64,000 nucleotides of DNA from Desulfacinum hydrothermale DSM 13146 (GCF_900176285.1 NZ_FWXF01000002.1:62001-126000), one strand, 5' to 3'. Positions 9,503 to 19,433 are shown, counted from the stretch's first letter. Numbers and translations are program-made. The notes: generated by a model not told the origin, from the letters alone.

Positions 9503-10882
9503 ATGGCCGCAAATGCGCGTATTCTCGTGGTGGATGACGACGAGCTGGTTCGCTTGTCCCTGAGCAACTGGCTCAAAGAGGAAAACTACGTCGTCGACAC
9601 GGCGGCGGACGCATCCTCAGCCATCCAAGCCTTCCAGGACCAAAGCTGGGACATCGTGCTCTTGGACCTGCGCATCCCCGACGGTGACGGGATTGAGGTG
9701 CTGCGCCAGATCAAGAAGATCGCCCCCCAGACCGTCGTCATCATCATGACGGGATTTGCCTCCATCGAAAGTTCCGTATCGGCCATGAAGGAAGGGGCCT
9801 ACGACTATGTGGTCAAGCCCCTCGACGTGGAACAGCTCACCCGGATGCTTCGCACCGTTGTTCAGCAACGCCGATCTCTATCGGGGGAACCGAAAATCCC
9901 GGAACGCTTCCCGGATCGGTTCACCCTGGAAAACCTAATAGGCAAGAGCGCCACCATGCAACGGATCTTCGAAATGATCCGCCGCGTGGCCGAAACAAAC
10001 GCCACCGTGCTGATCACGGGCGAGACGGGAACAGGCAAGGAACTGGTGGCTCGGGCCATTCACGCCAGAAGTCTGCGGCGTCATAATCCGTTTGTGCCCG
10101 TCAGCTGTGCGGCCTTGCCCGAAAGCCTCCTTGAAAGCGAACTGTTCGGCTACGAAAAGGGAGCCTTCACCGGTGCGAACAAGATGAAAAAGGGCCGCTT
10201 CGAACTGGCCGACGGTGGAACCCTCTTTCTGGACGAGGTGGGCGAAATCAACCGTAGAACCCAGGTAAAACTCCTCCGAGTGCTCCAGGAAAGGGAGTTG
10301 ACTCGACTGGGAGGTACGGAGCGCATTGACGTCGATGTGAGGGTCATTTCGGCCACCAATCGCAACCTTCCCAAAGCCGTGGAGATGGGCCTCTTTCGAA
10401 GCGACCTCTATTATCGGCTCAACGTGGTCACCCTCCATGTACCTCCCCTGCGGGAAAGAAAAGAGGATATCCCCTTGCTGGCCGCCCATTTCATGCGCAA
10501 ATACAGCCTGGAATGTAACAAGATCTTCGACCGCATCAGCCCGCAGGCCATGGAGCGGCTGATCCGCTACGACTGGCCCGGCAACATCCGGGAATTGGAA
10601 AACGTCATCGAAAGAGCCGTGGTCATCCACAGCGGACCGGCCATCCAGCCGGGGCATTTGCCCTTTCAGATGGAGGCCGCAATCTCGGCGGAGGATTTGA
10701 GCCAGCACGAAGAGTCCGAACCCACCAGCCTCAAAGAAGTGGAAAAACGTCACATCCTGAAGATGCTGGACCGGTTCGACTGGAACGTGTCCAAGACCGC
10801 CCGGGCCCTGGAAATCGATCGGACCACGCTGCACAAAAAGATGAAACGATACGGCTTTCGAAAGACCAAGACCCTCTCATGA
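9503..10882 (+). CDS. NtrC-family sigma-54-dependent response regulator
   Basis: A 459-residue activator. The receiver domain has Asp55 (VLLDLRIPDGDG). The AAA+ domain has Walker A GETGTGKE (173-180), the sigma-54 contact loop GAFTGA (220-225), Walker [12 protein letters not shown] and an arginine-finger region (LFRSDLYYRLNV). The C-terminal Fis-type helix-turn-helix includes WNVSKTARALEIDRTTLHKKMKRYGF. It should activate sigma-54 promoters when phosphorylated, probably by the adjacent soluble kinase. Its last codons overlap the archaemetzincin start by four bases, so the two are co-translated. Targets unknown. Confidence 0.94.
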   Translation: MAANARILVVDDDELVRLSLSNWLKEENYVVDTAADASSAIQAFQDQSWDIVLLDLRIPDGDGIEVLRQIKKIAPQTVVIIMTGFASIESSVSAMKEGAYDYVVKPLDVEQLTRMLRTVVQQRRSLSGEPKIPERFPDRFTLENLIGKSATMQRIFEMIRRVAETNATVLITGETGTGKELVARAIHARSLRRHNPFVPVSCAALPESLLESELFGYEKGAFTGANKMKKGRFELADGGTLFLDEVGEINRRTQVKLLRVLQERELTRLGGTERIDVDVRVISATNRNLPKAVEMGLFRSDLYYRLNVVTLHVPPLRERKEDIPLLAAHFMRKYSLECNKIFDRISPQAMERLIRYDWPGNIRELENVIERAVVIHSGPAIQPGHLPFQMEAAISAEDLSQHEESEPTSLKEVEKRHILKMLDRFDWNVSKTARALEIDRTTLHKKMKRYGFRKTKTLS

Positions 10883-11451
10883 AAAGGCCATCGTCCCATC
10901 CCTGGATGGCCCTGATCCCCTTGGGCCATGTGGACCCGAAACACCTGGAGGCCGTGGCTCGAACCCTTGTGCACACCTTCCGCATGGAAACCCGGCAGAT
11001 GAGCCCGTGGCCCCTGCCCCCGGAAGGGTTTGATTCCGCCCGAACCCAGTACAATTCCCGCCGCATCCTCACCCTGCTGGAAGATAAGGCTCCCTCGGGC
11101 CCCGTGAAGGTTCTGGCCGTTACGGCGATGAGACTTTTCAGCCCCATCTTTTCCCACGTCTTCGGAGAAGCCCAGCTGGGAGGACGTTGTGCCGTGATTT
11201 CCTGTCACCCATTGCTACCGCCGGAAGGCCTCCACCGGGAACGACGCCGCCTCGTGGTGGATCGCCTGACCAAGGAGGCCGTCCACGAAATGGGGCACTG
11301 TTTCGGGCTGCACCACTGCCTGGATCCCCTGTGCGCCATGCGGCTGTGCCTCACCCTGGAAGAAATCGATACAAGACGTCCCTCCTTCTGCCCCGCTTGC
11401 GCACAGCTGCTCCAAGAAAGCCTCGCAAAACACCTGTCCTCCCCCGATTGA
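10879..11451 (+). CDS. amzA: Archaemetzincin-type zinc metalloprotease
   Basis: A 190-residue protein with the complete archaemetzincin signature: zinc-binding HEMGH at 136-140 followed by the third histidine and CxxxxCxM (HCLDPLCAM, Cys147 and Cys152), then CPAC (171-174), which gives the second structural zinc site. The family acts as aminopeptidase-like metalloproteases, mostly of unknown physiological role. Its ATG overlaps the stop of the sigma-54 regulator gene, tying it to that two-component system. No signal peptide is seen, so it is cytoplasmic. Confidence 0.9.
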   Translation: MKRPSSHPWMALIPLGHVDPKHLEAVARTLVHTFRMETRQMSPWPLPPEGFDSARTQYNSRRILTLLEDKAPSGPVKVLAVTAMRLFSPIFSHVFGEAQLGGRCAVISCHPLLPPEGLHRERRRLVVDRLTKEAVHEMGHCFGLHHCLDPLCAMRLCLTLEEIDTRRPSFCPACAQLLQESLAKHLSSPD

Positions 11452-11463
11452 CGCCCTCCCCCG

Positions 11464-11634
11464 TCAGGGCGAGTCCTCATCGTCGGACGACGCCTCGAGA
11501 GTCTCCCGTCTTCCGGCGGCCCAATCGAAGCAATCGGGAAGTCCCCCCGAGCCGTCATCAAACAACATCTCGGAGCGGCACCGTTCGCAGTAGCGTTCCG
11601 TTGTCTCTTTTCCACATCGGGCGCATTGACCCAT
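11464..11634 (-). CDS. Small zinc-ribbon protein
   Basis: A 56-codon gene reading from an ATG at 11634, preceded by a strong AGGAGGAGGAAGGG site. The product opens with CARCGK and then YCERC, a two-knuckle CxxC...CxxC zinc ribbon. An acidic tail follows (EASSDDEDSP). It converges with the archaemetzincin gene, 12 bases away. Size, ribosome site and Cys spacing support a real gene. Function unknown; such mini zinc ribbons are common hypothetical proteins in Deltaproteobacteria. Confidence 0.6.
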   Translation of the reverse strand: MGQCARCGKETTERYCERCRSEMLFDDGSGGLPDCFDWAAGRRETLEASSDDEDSP

Positions 11635-12071
11635 CCCTTCCTCCTCCTTATCCAGAAATACCCCGCCTATGCTACGAAACCACCTGCCGAATCACAAGCG
11701 TCTTTCCGTCCCCCCCGTTCCTCGGTACCGTCCGTCGGGCCGGGAACGATCTTCCCACTGCCCAGACCCGATCCTCCCAATTCCCGTCCGTCGTCGAAAG
11801 GAAGGATTTTTTCACACCCTGTGGCTTTTTACCACTTCTTGGGCACACGCCGATTCTCGGGGCTGTTGCGCCGCCACCCGGCCCCATCCGTTGCCTTTTA
11901 CCACACACGGGCTCCTTCGCAGCATCTCACGAAGGGTCCACCACTAAACCGATAATGCCTTCTATTTCCATTGGATACGCATTCATTTCCTGTTCGGCAC
12001 GTTCATTGCTCTGCCCAAGGGGCGACGCAACAAACCACAACGCCGAAGACACCCACAGGGAGGAAGCTACG
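11635..12071. other. Intergenic region upstream of the redox operon
   Basis: About 437 bases between the divergent zinc-ribbon and GcvH-like genes. It has pyrimidine-rich stretches and two similar boxes, CTTTTTACCAC near 11830 and CCTTTTACCAC near 11895, spaced about 60 bases apart, which could be operator half-sites. No strong -35/-10 pair was found. A GGAGG site precedes the start at 12072. The open frame running in from 11187 is not credible coding sequence. Confidence 0.4.
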
Positions 12072-12977
12072 ATGGGGACGGCCAGACAGACAACAGCAGA
12101 AAAAAGACCGTGCATTTGGATGGATGCCGGCCTGGTGGCTCGAAAGTATTGCAACAACCACTACGATTGCCATTCGTGCGCCTTCGACAAGGCCATGGCT
12201 CGAAAAGCCCAGTCGTCCTCCAATACCAACAGGGATCCTGCGGGAGAGACTCGGACGGAAAGGATCCTGTGGCCTCAGCGGATGCAAGAGAAAACGTGGG
12301 GGCAGCGTCGATGCCGACACACCTTGAGCGGGCGCAGCACATGGAGGTTGTGCCCTTACAACTACGAGTGCTTTCGCTGTCCCTACGATCAGATGCTTGA
12401 AGATGCCTTAGAAGTGGCGGTGCCGGCGCCCACCGGGAGTGTGGAGGGGGTGGAAGGCTACGCCGTGGCCTTGGATCGTTTCTACCACGTGGGCCACACG
12501 TGGGTTCGCGTGGAAGATGGAGGCCGGGTGCGGGTCGGCCTGGACGATTTCGCCTACCGCGTTTTTGGAACGCCGGATTGTTTCAACCTGCCGTTGACCG
12601 GCGAAAGTCTCCGCGCTTCGCATGCGGGCTTCCAGTTTCGGCGGGGAAGCGACCAGGCGGACGTTTTGGCCCCGATCACTGGAACGGTCCGAGCGCTCAA
12701 TACCCGAGCCGCCGAGAAGCCTTTTGCCGCGAGAAGGGATCCCTACGGCGATGGTTGGCTCATGGTGGTAGAGCCGGACAACGTGAGAAAAGACGCCAAG
12801 ACACTCAAGGACGGCGACGGGGTTCTGGGTTGGATCCAACAAGAACATGAAATGCTTCTGCAGCTGTTGAATCCCGGCGCGCCAACCTACCCGGACGGCG
12901 GCGCCGTGAACGACGTGGTTGGCCACTGCACCGGTGTTTCCTGGAAAGATCTTCAAAGCGCCTTTTTACGGACCTGA
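12072..12977 (+). CDS. GcvH-like (lipoyl-domain fold) protein with duplicated Cys motif
   Basis: A 301-residue protein. The N-terminal half has two copies of a Cys motif, CxxxxxCxxC after a leading Cys: CNNHYDCHSC near residues 27-36 and CPYNYECFRCPYD near 95-107, suited to metal or FeS binding. The C-terminal half resembles glycine-cleavage H protein (YHVGHTWVRVEDGGRVRVGLDDFA, then VLAPITGTVRALN). The lysine that carries lipoate in true GcvH (ESVKAAS) is absent here; the matching stretch reads RRGSDQADVLAP, so it is probably not lipoylated. It leads the regulator-hdrA-mvhD-fdh gene run. The role in redox metabolism is inferred from position only. Confidence 0.75.
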   Translation: MGTARQTTAEKRPCIWMDAGLVARKYCNNHYDCHSCAFDKAMARKAQSSSNTNRDPAGETRTERILWPQRMQEKTWGQRRCRHTLSGRSTWRLCPYNYECFRCPYDQMLEDALEVAVPAPTGSVEGVEGYAVALDRFYHVGHTWVRVEDGGRVRVGLDDFAYRVFGTPDCFNLPLTGESLRASHAGFQFRRGSDQADVLAPITGTVRALNTRAAEKPFAARRDPYGDGWLMVVEPDNVRKDAKTLKDGDGVLGWIQQEHEMLLQLLNPGAPTYPDGGAVNDVVGHCTGVSWKDLQSAFLRT

Positions 12978-13021
12978 ACGCAGCCGCCCATTGAAGTGGG
13001 CTTATTTGAAGGAGGTTCACC

Positions 13022-13693
13022 ATGTCAATTGTAAGCGCTCTTGTGATTGATGATGAAAAGGTCGTCTGTGATTCCGTATCAGCGATTTTGGCTGAGGGGA
13101 ATTTCAAAGTGGACGTCTCCCTGAACAGCCGGGAAGGCCTGGAAAAGGCGCTCCGGGACAACTACGACGTGATCCTGACCGATATCATGATGCCGGAAAT
13201 CGATGGCATGGACGTGCTGCGGGACATCAAATCCTCCAAGCCCCATGTACCGGTGCTGATGATCACCGGTTACGGTTCCGTTCAGTCCGCGGTGGAAGCC
13301 ATGAGGCTCGGCGCGGCCGACTACATCGAAAAGCCGTTCGACCCCGAACAGCTCCTGGGCGCAGTACAAGCGGTCCTCGGGCGAAGGGACCTTCCCGCGG
13401 CACAAGCCACCCAAGCCGTTCGGCAAAGCACCCCGGGTATGGATGCACAGGAGGAGACGCTGGTTCATCGGGATGCGATCCTGCGCGTTCTGGAAAGGGC
13501 GGTCCAAGATCCGGACTTCAACGCCGCGCTGCTCTACGGGCAGTCCCGTGCTCTAGACGGCTACGAGTTGAATGCAGCGGAAAGATACGCTCTTGTCACG
13601 GGGGACCTGCACTGGCTTCAGGAGCAACTCGGCTTCTTGGACACCCATCATTACAACTGGCTCATGACTCGTCTCGGCGCAGAAATCTGGTAA
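13022..13693 (+). CDS. Response regulator with C-terminal helical domain
   Basis: A 223-residue protein. Residues 1-123 form a receiver domain with Asp54 ([12 protein letters not shown]), the Thr in MITGYGS and the Lys in IEKPFDPE. After a linker, residues 155-223 form a small helical region containing [24 protein letters not shown]. This recalls the small alpha subunit of LigAB-type dioxygenases rather than a DNA-binding domain. It stands 14 bases before hdrA behind a good AAGGAGG site, so it is co-expressed with the redox proteins. It may tune the complex by protein contact; no DNA-binding motif is visible. Confidence 0.82.
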   Translation: MSIVSALVIDDEKVVCDSVSAILAEGNFKVDVSLNSREGLEKALRDNYDVILTDIMMPEIDGMDVLRDIKSSKPHVPVLMITGYGSVQSAVEAMRLGAADYIEKPFDPEQLLGAVQAVLGRRDLPAAQATQAVRQSTPGMDAQEETLVHRDAILRVLERAVQDPDFNAALLYGQSRALDGYELNAAERYALVTGDLHWLQEQLGFLDTHHYNWLMTRLGAEIW

Positions 13694-13707
13694 GCGAGGA
13701 CTACCCG

Positions 13708-16700
13708 ATGAAAACTGAAAAGATGCACGGCACCGCCAAGACCGAGGGAACGGTCTTGGTTGTCGGGGGGGGTATCGCCGGGATTCAGGCGTCTCTCGAC
13801 CTGGCCAACTCCGGCTATTTGGTTCATCTGGTGGAAAAGGAACCGGCCATCGGTGGAGCTATGGCCCAGCTGGACAAGACCTTCCCGACCAACGACTGCT
13901 CCATGTGAATTCTCTCACCCAAACTGGTCGAGGTCGGCCGGCACGTCAACATTGAGCTCCACACGTCATCCGAACTACTTCACCTGGAAGGCGAAGAAGG
14001 CGCCTTTACCGCCACCGTGCGCACACAGCCCCGTTATGTGGATGTGGAACGGTGCACCGGCTGCGGGGACTGCGCTCAGGTCTGTCCCGTATCCCTGCCG
14101 GATCGTTTCGAACAGGGCCTGGGCACCCACAAGGCCATCCACAAACACTACGCCCAAGCCATACCGGGCGCCTACGCCATTGAAAAACTGGATCGATCGC
14201 CGTGCACCAGCGCCTGTCCCGGCATGGTGAACGCCCACGCCTACGTGGCCCTGACCGCCATAGGCCGCTACAAGGAAGCCTTGGAGGTCATCTACCGCAC
14301 CCTGCCCTTTCCCGGAGTCATTTCCCGGATATGCCCCCATCCCTGCGAAAGCGCATGTCGGCGAAAAGATGTGGATGAGCCCATCGCCATCTGCGACCTC
14401 AAACGTTTCATCGCCGACACGGTGGACCTTTCCGATCTGCACGTCACCACCGGTCCCAAGAGGAACCAGAAGGTGGCGGTGGTGGGAGGAGGGCCTGCGG
14501 GGCTCTCGGCGGCCTACTTTCTTGCCCGGCATGGATTTTCCGTCACCATTTTCGAAGCCGAAGAGGAAGTGGGCGGCATGCTGCGGTATGTCATTCCCGA
14601 CTACGTCCTGCCCAAGGACGTCCTGGATAGGGAAGTCGGTTTCTTGAAAAGACTGGGCGTGGAGATGCGTTGCAGAACAGCTCTGGGCCGTGACGTCACC
14701 ATCGACGGCCTTTTGGCCCAGGGGTATGCGGCCGTTTTCGTCGCCACGGGAGCGCCCAAGGGCATACCGCTGCAGATTCCCGGCGAAGACGCCAACGGGG
14801 TGATGCAGGGAGTCGACTTCCTCAGGAGGGTCCAGCAAGGCACTCTGGACGAGGTGCCGACCAAGGTCGCGGTGGTGGGAGGCGACGACACGGCCTTCTA
14901 CGCCGCCCGGTCCGCTCGGCGGTTAGGAGCCGAGGAGGTGATCGTCATCTACTCGCGTGACCTGGATCAACTCCCGGCTCGACCGGAAAACTACCGGGAA
15001 GCCGTGGAAGAAGGCGTTCGTGTGCTGACAAGGGTTTCTCCCGTGGAGGTCGTGGAAGAATCGGGACAGGCACGGGGTCTGAGATGTGTGCGCACGACGC
15101 TCAAGGAAGCGGACACAAGCGGACGCCGACGTCCCGTTCCCGAGGCGGGAAGCGACATTTTCATCGAAGCCCCGCTCATTATCGCCGCCTTGGGCCGCAC
15201 GCCGGATACGGCCGGTCTGTCTGAAGCGGAAAGCCTTCCCACTGAGCGTTTCGCCACCCTTCAGGTGGACCCCGTGACCTTTGAGACGCCGCGCCCGGGC
15301 GTATTCGCCGGCGGAGAGGTCTGCAGCGGCCCATGGGTGGCCATCGGCGCTGTGGCCGCCGGAAGGGAAGCCGCCGAATCGATCCGGCGCTACGTGGACG
15401 GCGAAGACCTTCGAGCCGATCGGGAAAGCCTGGAACCCCTTCGCCGGCATTTCATGCCCATCCCGGAAAACGAAACGCCGAGGCCTCGGGCGACGATGCC
15501 CCGACGGGATCCATCCGAACGGATCACCAATTTCCGGGAGGTGAACCTGGGCTTGTCCGAAATGCAGGCGAGAAGCGAAGCAAAAAAGTGTCTCAACTGC
15601 ATGGGATGCTGCGAATGTTTGGCGTGCGTCGAGGCGTGTCGAGCTGAAGCCGTCCGTCACGATGAGCGGCCCCAAGAGGTCCGCCTGGAGGTGGGCAGCG
15701 TCATTCTGGCGCCGGGTTTCCGGTCTGTGGATCCGTCGCGCTACGACACCTACGCCTATGCGGATCACCCCAATGTGATCACGGCCCTGGAGTTCGAACG
15801 GATCCTTTCGGCCACAGGTCCGTTTCAGGGTCATCTGGTGCGTCCCTCCGACCATAAGGAACCGCGCCGCATTGCCTGGCTCCAGTGCGTCGGATCGCGC
15901 GACATGCACCATTGCGACAACGGCTATTGCTCGGCAGTTTGTTGTATGTACGCAGTGAAGGAAGCCGTGATTGCTCGGGAACACAGCCCGTATCCGTTGG
16001 AAACGACCATCTTCTTCATGGACATGCGGACCTACGGGAAGGACTTCGAACGCTACTACGAAAAGGCCAAGGCCAGCGGGGTTCGCTTCGTTCGGTCGCG
16101 CATCCATTCCGTGGAACCGGTGGCCGGATCGGACGACCTGCGCCTGCGGTATGTGGACGGCGACGGCCGGATGCGGGAAGAGGACTACGACCTGGTGGTG
16201 CTGTCAACCGGGCTGGAATCCTCCGAAGAAACGGTGCGACTGGCCGAACGTCTCGGGATTTCCCTTTCACCGGGCCGTTTTGCCCAAACGCGAATCTTTG
16301 CTCCGGTCAGCACATCGCGACCGGGTGTATATGTCTGCGGGGCACTGTCCGGTCCTAAGGACATCCCTCAATCGGTCATGGAGGCGAGCGCGGCCGCCTG
16401 TGCCGCCACCGAAGCCCTTTGCGACGCGCGCTACAGTCGTACCCGCACCGTGGAATTGCCCGCTCCGAGGGATGTCACCGGTGAAAAACCACGAATCGGG
16501 GTTTTCATCTGCAACTGCGGTATCAACATCGGTGGTGTGGTTCGCGTCCCCGAGGTGGTGGCCTATGCCAAGGAGCTTCCCGGTGTGGTCTATGCCCAGG
16601 AGAACCTCTTTTCCTGCTCGCAGGATACTCAGGAAAAGATGGCCGAGATCATCGGCCGGGAAAAACTCAATCGTGTTGTCATTGCCGCATGCAGCCCTCG

Positions 16701-18150
16701 AACCCATGAGCCGCTCTTTCAGGAGACCCTGAGCGCAGCCGGGTTGAACCCGTACCTGCTGGAGATGGCCAACATCCGCAACCTGGACGCCTGGGTGCAT
16801 GGCGACGATCCGGACGGGGCAACGCGCAAGGCCAAGGACATGGTGCGCATGGCCGTGGCTAAGGCCCTGCTGCTGGAACCCTTGGAACAGACCTCCCTGC
16901 CGGTGAGCAAGAAAGCGCTGGTGGTGGGTGGCGGCGTGGCCGGTATGACGGCCGCCCTTTCCTTGGCTCGTCACGGGTACCCCGTGGTCCTCGTGGAGAA
17001 ATCGAAGCAACTGGGCGGACAGGCCAACCGACTCCACAAGACGGCTGCCGGAGACGATGTGGCCGATGCCCTCAACGAGCTTGTCGGGCAGGTGACAAAC
17101 CATCCGCTGGTCACGGTCCACCTGGAAACGGAGATCCAATCCGTGGAAGGCTTTGTGGGCAACTTCCACACGTGCCTGGCGTGCGGTGAGACACGCCACG
17201 AGGTCGACCATGGGGTCACGATCATCGCCACCGGAGCCAAGGAATGGAAGCCGGACATCTACGGCTACGGTGCCCACCGGGCGGTCATGACGCACCTGGA
17301 ACTGGACGAGCATTTGAAGAGCAACGATCAGGTGGTCGCCACGGCCCGAACGATCGTTTTCATTCAGTGCGTGGGTTCCCGGGACAGCACCCGTGCCTAT
17401 TGTTCCAAGGTGTGCTGTACCCACACCATGGTGAGCGCACTGGAGTGCCGGAAGCGGAATCCCGACGCGGACATCTACGTGCTCTATCGCGACATCCGCA
17501 CCTACGGGGAACGTGAAGCGCTCTATCGGGAAGCTCGGGCGCAGGGGATTGTCTTCATACGCTACAGCCCCGGATCTCCCCCCCGGGTAACCCCCGGCCC
17601 AGAACGGGTCGCCGTTACCTTCCGCGAACCAATCCTGGAGCGAGACTTGGCGTTGGAAGCCGACGTGGTGTGCCTGGCGAGCGCCATCGTTTCCCACCAC
17701 AATAACGCCCTGGCCCAGCTATTCAAGGTGCCCATGGACAGCGACGGCTGGTTCCTGGAGGCTCACCAGAAACTTCGTCCCGTGGACTTCGCCACGGAAG
17801 GGGTGTTCGTCTGTGGTCTGGCCCACTATCCCAAACCGCTGGAAGAAAGCATCGCTCAGGCCAAGGCCGCCGCATCCCGGGCCATGACCGTCCTGGCCTC
17901 CCGCGCCATCCGGGTCGGCGGAGTGGTTTCAGTGGTGGATGCATCGCGCTGTTCGGGATGCATGGGCTGTGTGAACGTGTGCCCCTTTGGTGCCATCGGG
18001 TTCGACGAAGAAATGCGTGCGGCCCGGATCAACCCCGCGCTGTGCAAAGGGTGCGGCGCGTGTGCGGCGGTCTGCCCATCTGAGGCGATTGCGCTCAAAG
18101 GATTCACAAACCAGCAACTCTACGCGGTCATTAAGACCGCCTTAGCCTGA
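13708..18150 (+). CDS. hdrA: Selenocysteine-containing tandem HdrA (heterodisulfide reductase subunit A-like)
   Basis: One 1480-residue protein if the UGA at 13906-13908 is read as selenocysteine (Sec67). The frame is unbroken on both sides and the residues around it, [18 protein letters not shown], match known HdrA selenoproteins at the Cys that ligates the active-site cluster. Order: FAD motif [10 protein letters not shown] (residues 23-32), Sec67, a ferredoxin motif [11 protein letters not shown] near 116, a GltD/NfnB-like NAD(P)/FAD module (about 210-560, [10 protein letters not shown] and [10 protein letters not shown]), a Cys-rich [13 protein letters not shown] segment at 628, a second HdrA unit from about 927 (FAD motif [10 protein letters not shown] near 1071) and two C-terminal 4Fe-4S motifs (1415 onward). 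It should bifurcate or confurcate electrons with MvhD and formate dehydrogenase. The usual HdrA is roughly 650-1000 residues, so this is a tandem fusion. Confidence 0.93.
13924..13941 (+). promoter_or_regulatory. Candidate SECIS hairpin for HdrA Sec67
   Basis: Stem CTGGTC/GGCCGG (two G-U pairs) with a six-base loop GAGGTC begins 15 bases after the UGA. Bacterial SECIS hairpins sit just downstream of the codon and carry a GGU in the loop for SelB. The loop motif is shared with the second candidate at 19853-19871. Structure is inferred by eye. Confidence 0.6.
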
Positions 18151-18168
18151 CGATACAGGAGGATGCAC

Positions 18169-18648
18169 GTGGACACCAAGCCATTCGAACCCAAGATCGT
18201 CGCCTTCATGTGCAACTGGTGTACCTATGGAGCCGCGGACCTGGCAGGCGTCAGCCGGCTCCCATATCCTCAAAACATCCGCCCCATTCGGGTGATGTGC
18301 TCGGCCACCATCTCACCGCATCATATCCTTCGGGCTTTTCAGAGCGGAGCGGACGGCGTCTTCATTGGGGGCTGCCACATCGGAGATTGTCATTACATCA
18401 AGGGAAACTACATGACCATCAAGAGAGTGGCCTTCATGGAGGACCTGCTCAACTGGTTCGGTCTGGAGGGACGCCTGCACCTGGAATGGATTTCTTCGGC
18501 GGAAGCCCAAAAGTTCGTGGACGTCATAAGGCGCTTCACGGAAAAGATCCGCGCGTTAGGGCCCAATCCCATCCCGGCTTTATTGAAGACCCCCAAGGCG
18601 ATCTGGAACGGAGCAGACGATGAAGGACATTGTGCGAACGTGGCTTGA
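18169..18648 (+). CDS. mvhD: MvhD-like electron transfer subunit (2Fe-2S)
   Basis: A 159-residue MvhD family protein (delta subunit of methyl-viologen-reducing hydrogenase). Diagnostic stretches are MCNWCTYGAADLAGVSRLPYP, IRPIRVMCSATISP and FIGGCHIGDCHYIKGNY, holding the five cysteines for a [2Fe-2S] cluster. MvhD passes electrons between a hydrogenase or formate dehydrogenase and HdrA. I prefer GTG at 18169, six bases after AGGAGG; the ATG at 18163 abuts that site. It lies 18 bases after hdrA and overlaps the next gene by 29 bases. This overlap points to tight co-translation. Confidence 0.92.
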   Translation: MDTKPFEPKIVAFMCNWCTYGAADLAGVSRLPYPQNIRPIRVMCSATISPHHILRAFQSGADGVFIGGCHIGDCHYIKGNYMTIKRVAFMEDLLNWFGLEGRLHLEWISSAEAQKFVDVIRRFTEKIRALGPNPIPALLKTPKAIWNGADDEGHCANVA

Positions 18649-19423
18649 ATCGGGCCGCATCGATCTATTTTTGGGCTATCGTCTGGTGGATGGCCATCCC
18701 ATCCCCCACTGTTTCTCCAAGGAACGGCTGGAAGAAGTGGAACAGTTGACGGAGAGCCTCGCCCGCTACCCCCTGGAAAAGATCGCTCATCAGATGCTGC
18801 AAAAAGATCCGGCCGTGCGCATCGGCCTCATGGCCCGCGACTGCACCCAGCGATCTGTCCGGGTGCTCGCTGCCTGGAATCAGATCGACATGGACCGAAT
18901 CCGCGTTCTGACCATGTCGTGCTGTCCTTCGGACGCCAAAGACAAGGCGTTCTGCAGCTATCTCCAAGAACCCGAAACAGGGCCTGTTCGGAAAAGCAAT
19001 GGCATGCCCTCGACAGGCGATCCGGACGACTGCCGCGTCTTGCCGGCCGAAGAGCGCCTTCGGCGCTGGCTCTATGAATTTCAAAAGTGCATCAAATGCT
19101 ACGGATGCCGAGACATATGCCCCGTCTGCTTTTGCAAGGACTGCGGGCTGGAACACGAGGATTTGATGGACAAGGGGGTGGTTCCCCCGGAAGTGCCGCT
19201 CTTCCACCTGATTCGAGCCGTCCACATGGCCGGACGATGCGTGGATTGCGGACTGTGCGAAGAAGCCTGTCCCGTGGGGATTCCGCTGCGGCTGCTTTAT
19301 CGCAAGGTGAATGGGATTGTGACCGATCGTTTCGGCTATCGAGTCGGTCAGACGAAGGACCAGTCCCCGTTCAACGTGCTGGGAGAATTTTCACCGCTGG
19401 AGCTCTCATCTTTGGACGATTAG
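18620..19423 (+). CDS. 4Fe-4S ferredoxin-type subunit (FdhB-like) of the Hdr-formate dehydrogenase system
   Basis: A 267-residue cytoplasmic protein with two C-terminal cluster motifs: CIKCYGCRDICPVCFCKDC (about 156-174) and CVDCGLCEEACPVG (about 205-218). An N-terminal part has a conserved CC in TMSCCPSD. It resembles the FdhB/HdrC-like electron carrier found between mvhD and fdhA in sulfate reducers. It overlaps mvhD and ends 10 bases before fdhA, so it most likely bridges FdhA to MvhD/HdrA. No F420- or NAD-binding domain is evident. Confidence 0.82.
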   Translation: MKDIVRTWLESGRIDLFLGYRLVDGHPIPHCFSKERLEEVEQLTESLARYPLEKIAHQMLQKDPAVRIGLMARDCTQRSVRVLAAWNQIDMDRIRVLTMSCCPSDAKDKAFCSYLQEPETGPVRKSNGMPSTGDPDDCRVLPAEERLRRWLYEFQKCIKCYGCRDICPVCFCKDCGLEHEDLMDKGVVPPEVPLFHLIRAVHMAGRCVDCGLCEEACPVGIPLRLLYRKVNGIVTDRFGYRVGQTKDQSPFNVLGEFSPLELSSLDD

Positions 19424-19433
19424 GAGAAAAACC

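Noticed and set aside
11187-12071. Upstream extension of the GcvH-like gene frame over the archaemetzincin gene
   Set aside because: The extension overlaps amzA, is Pro/Arg-rich, and a GGAGG site marks ATG 12072.
13708-14016. A short 66-residue FAD-binding fragment ending at 13908 as its own gene
   Set aside because: UGA lies within the HdrA motif and the frame resumes with matching HdrA residues; selenocysteine explains it.
14923-17700. Long minus-strand open frames opposite hdrA (14923-16107 and 16267-17700)
   Set aside because: GC-rich antisense shadow frames with His/Gly/Arg-rich composition and no domains.
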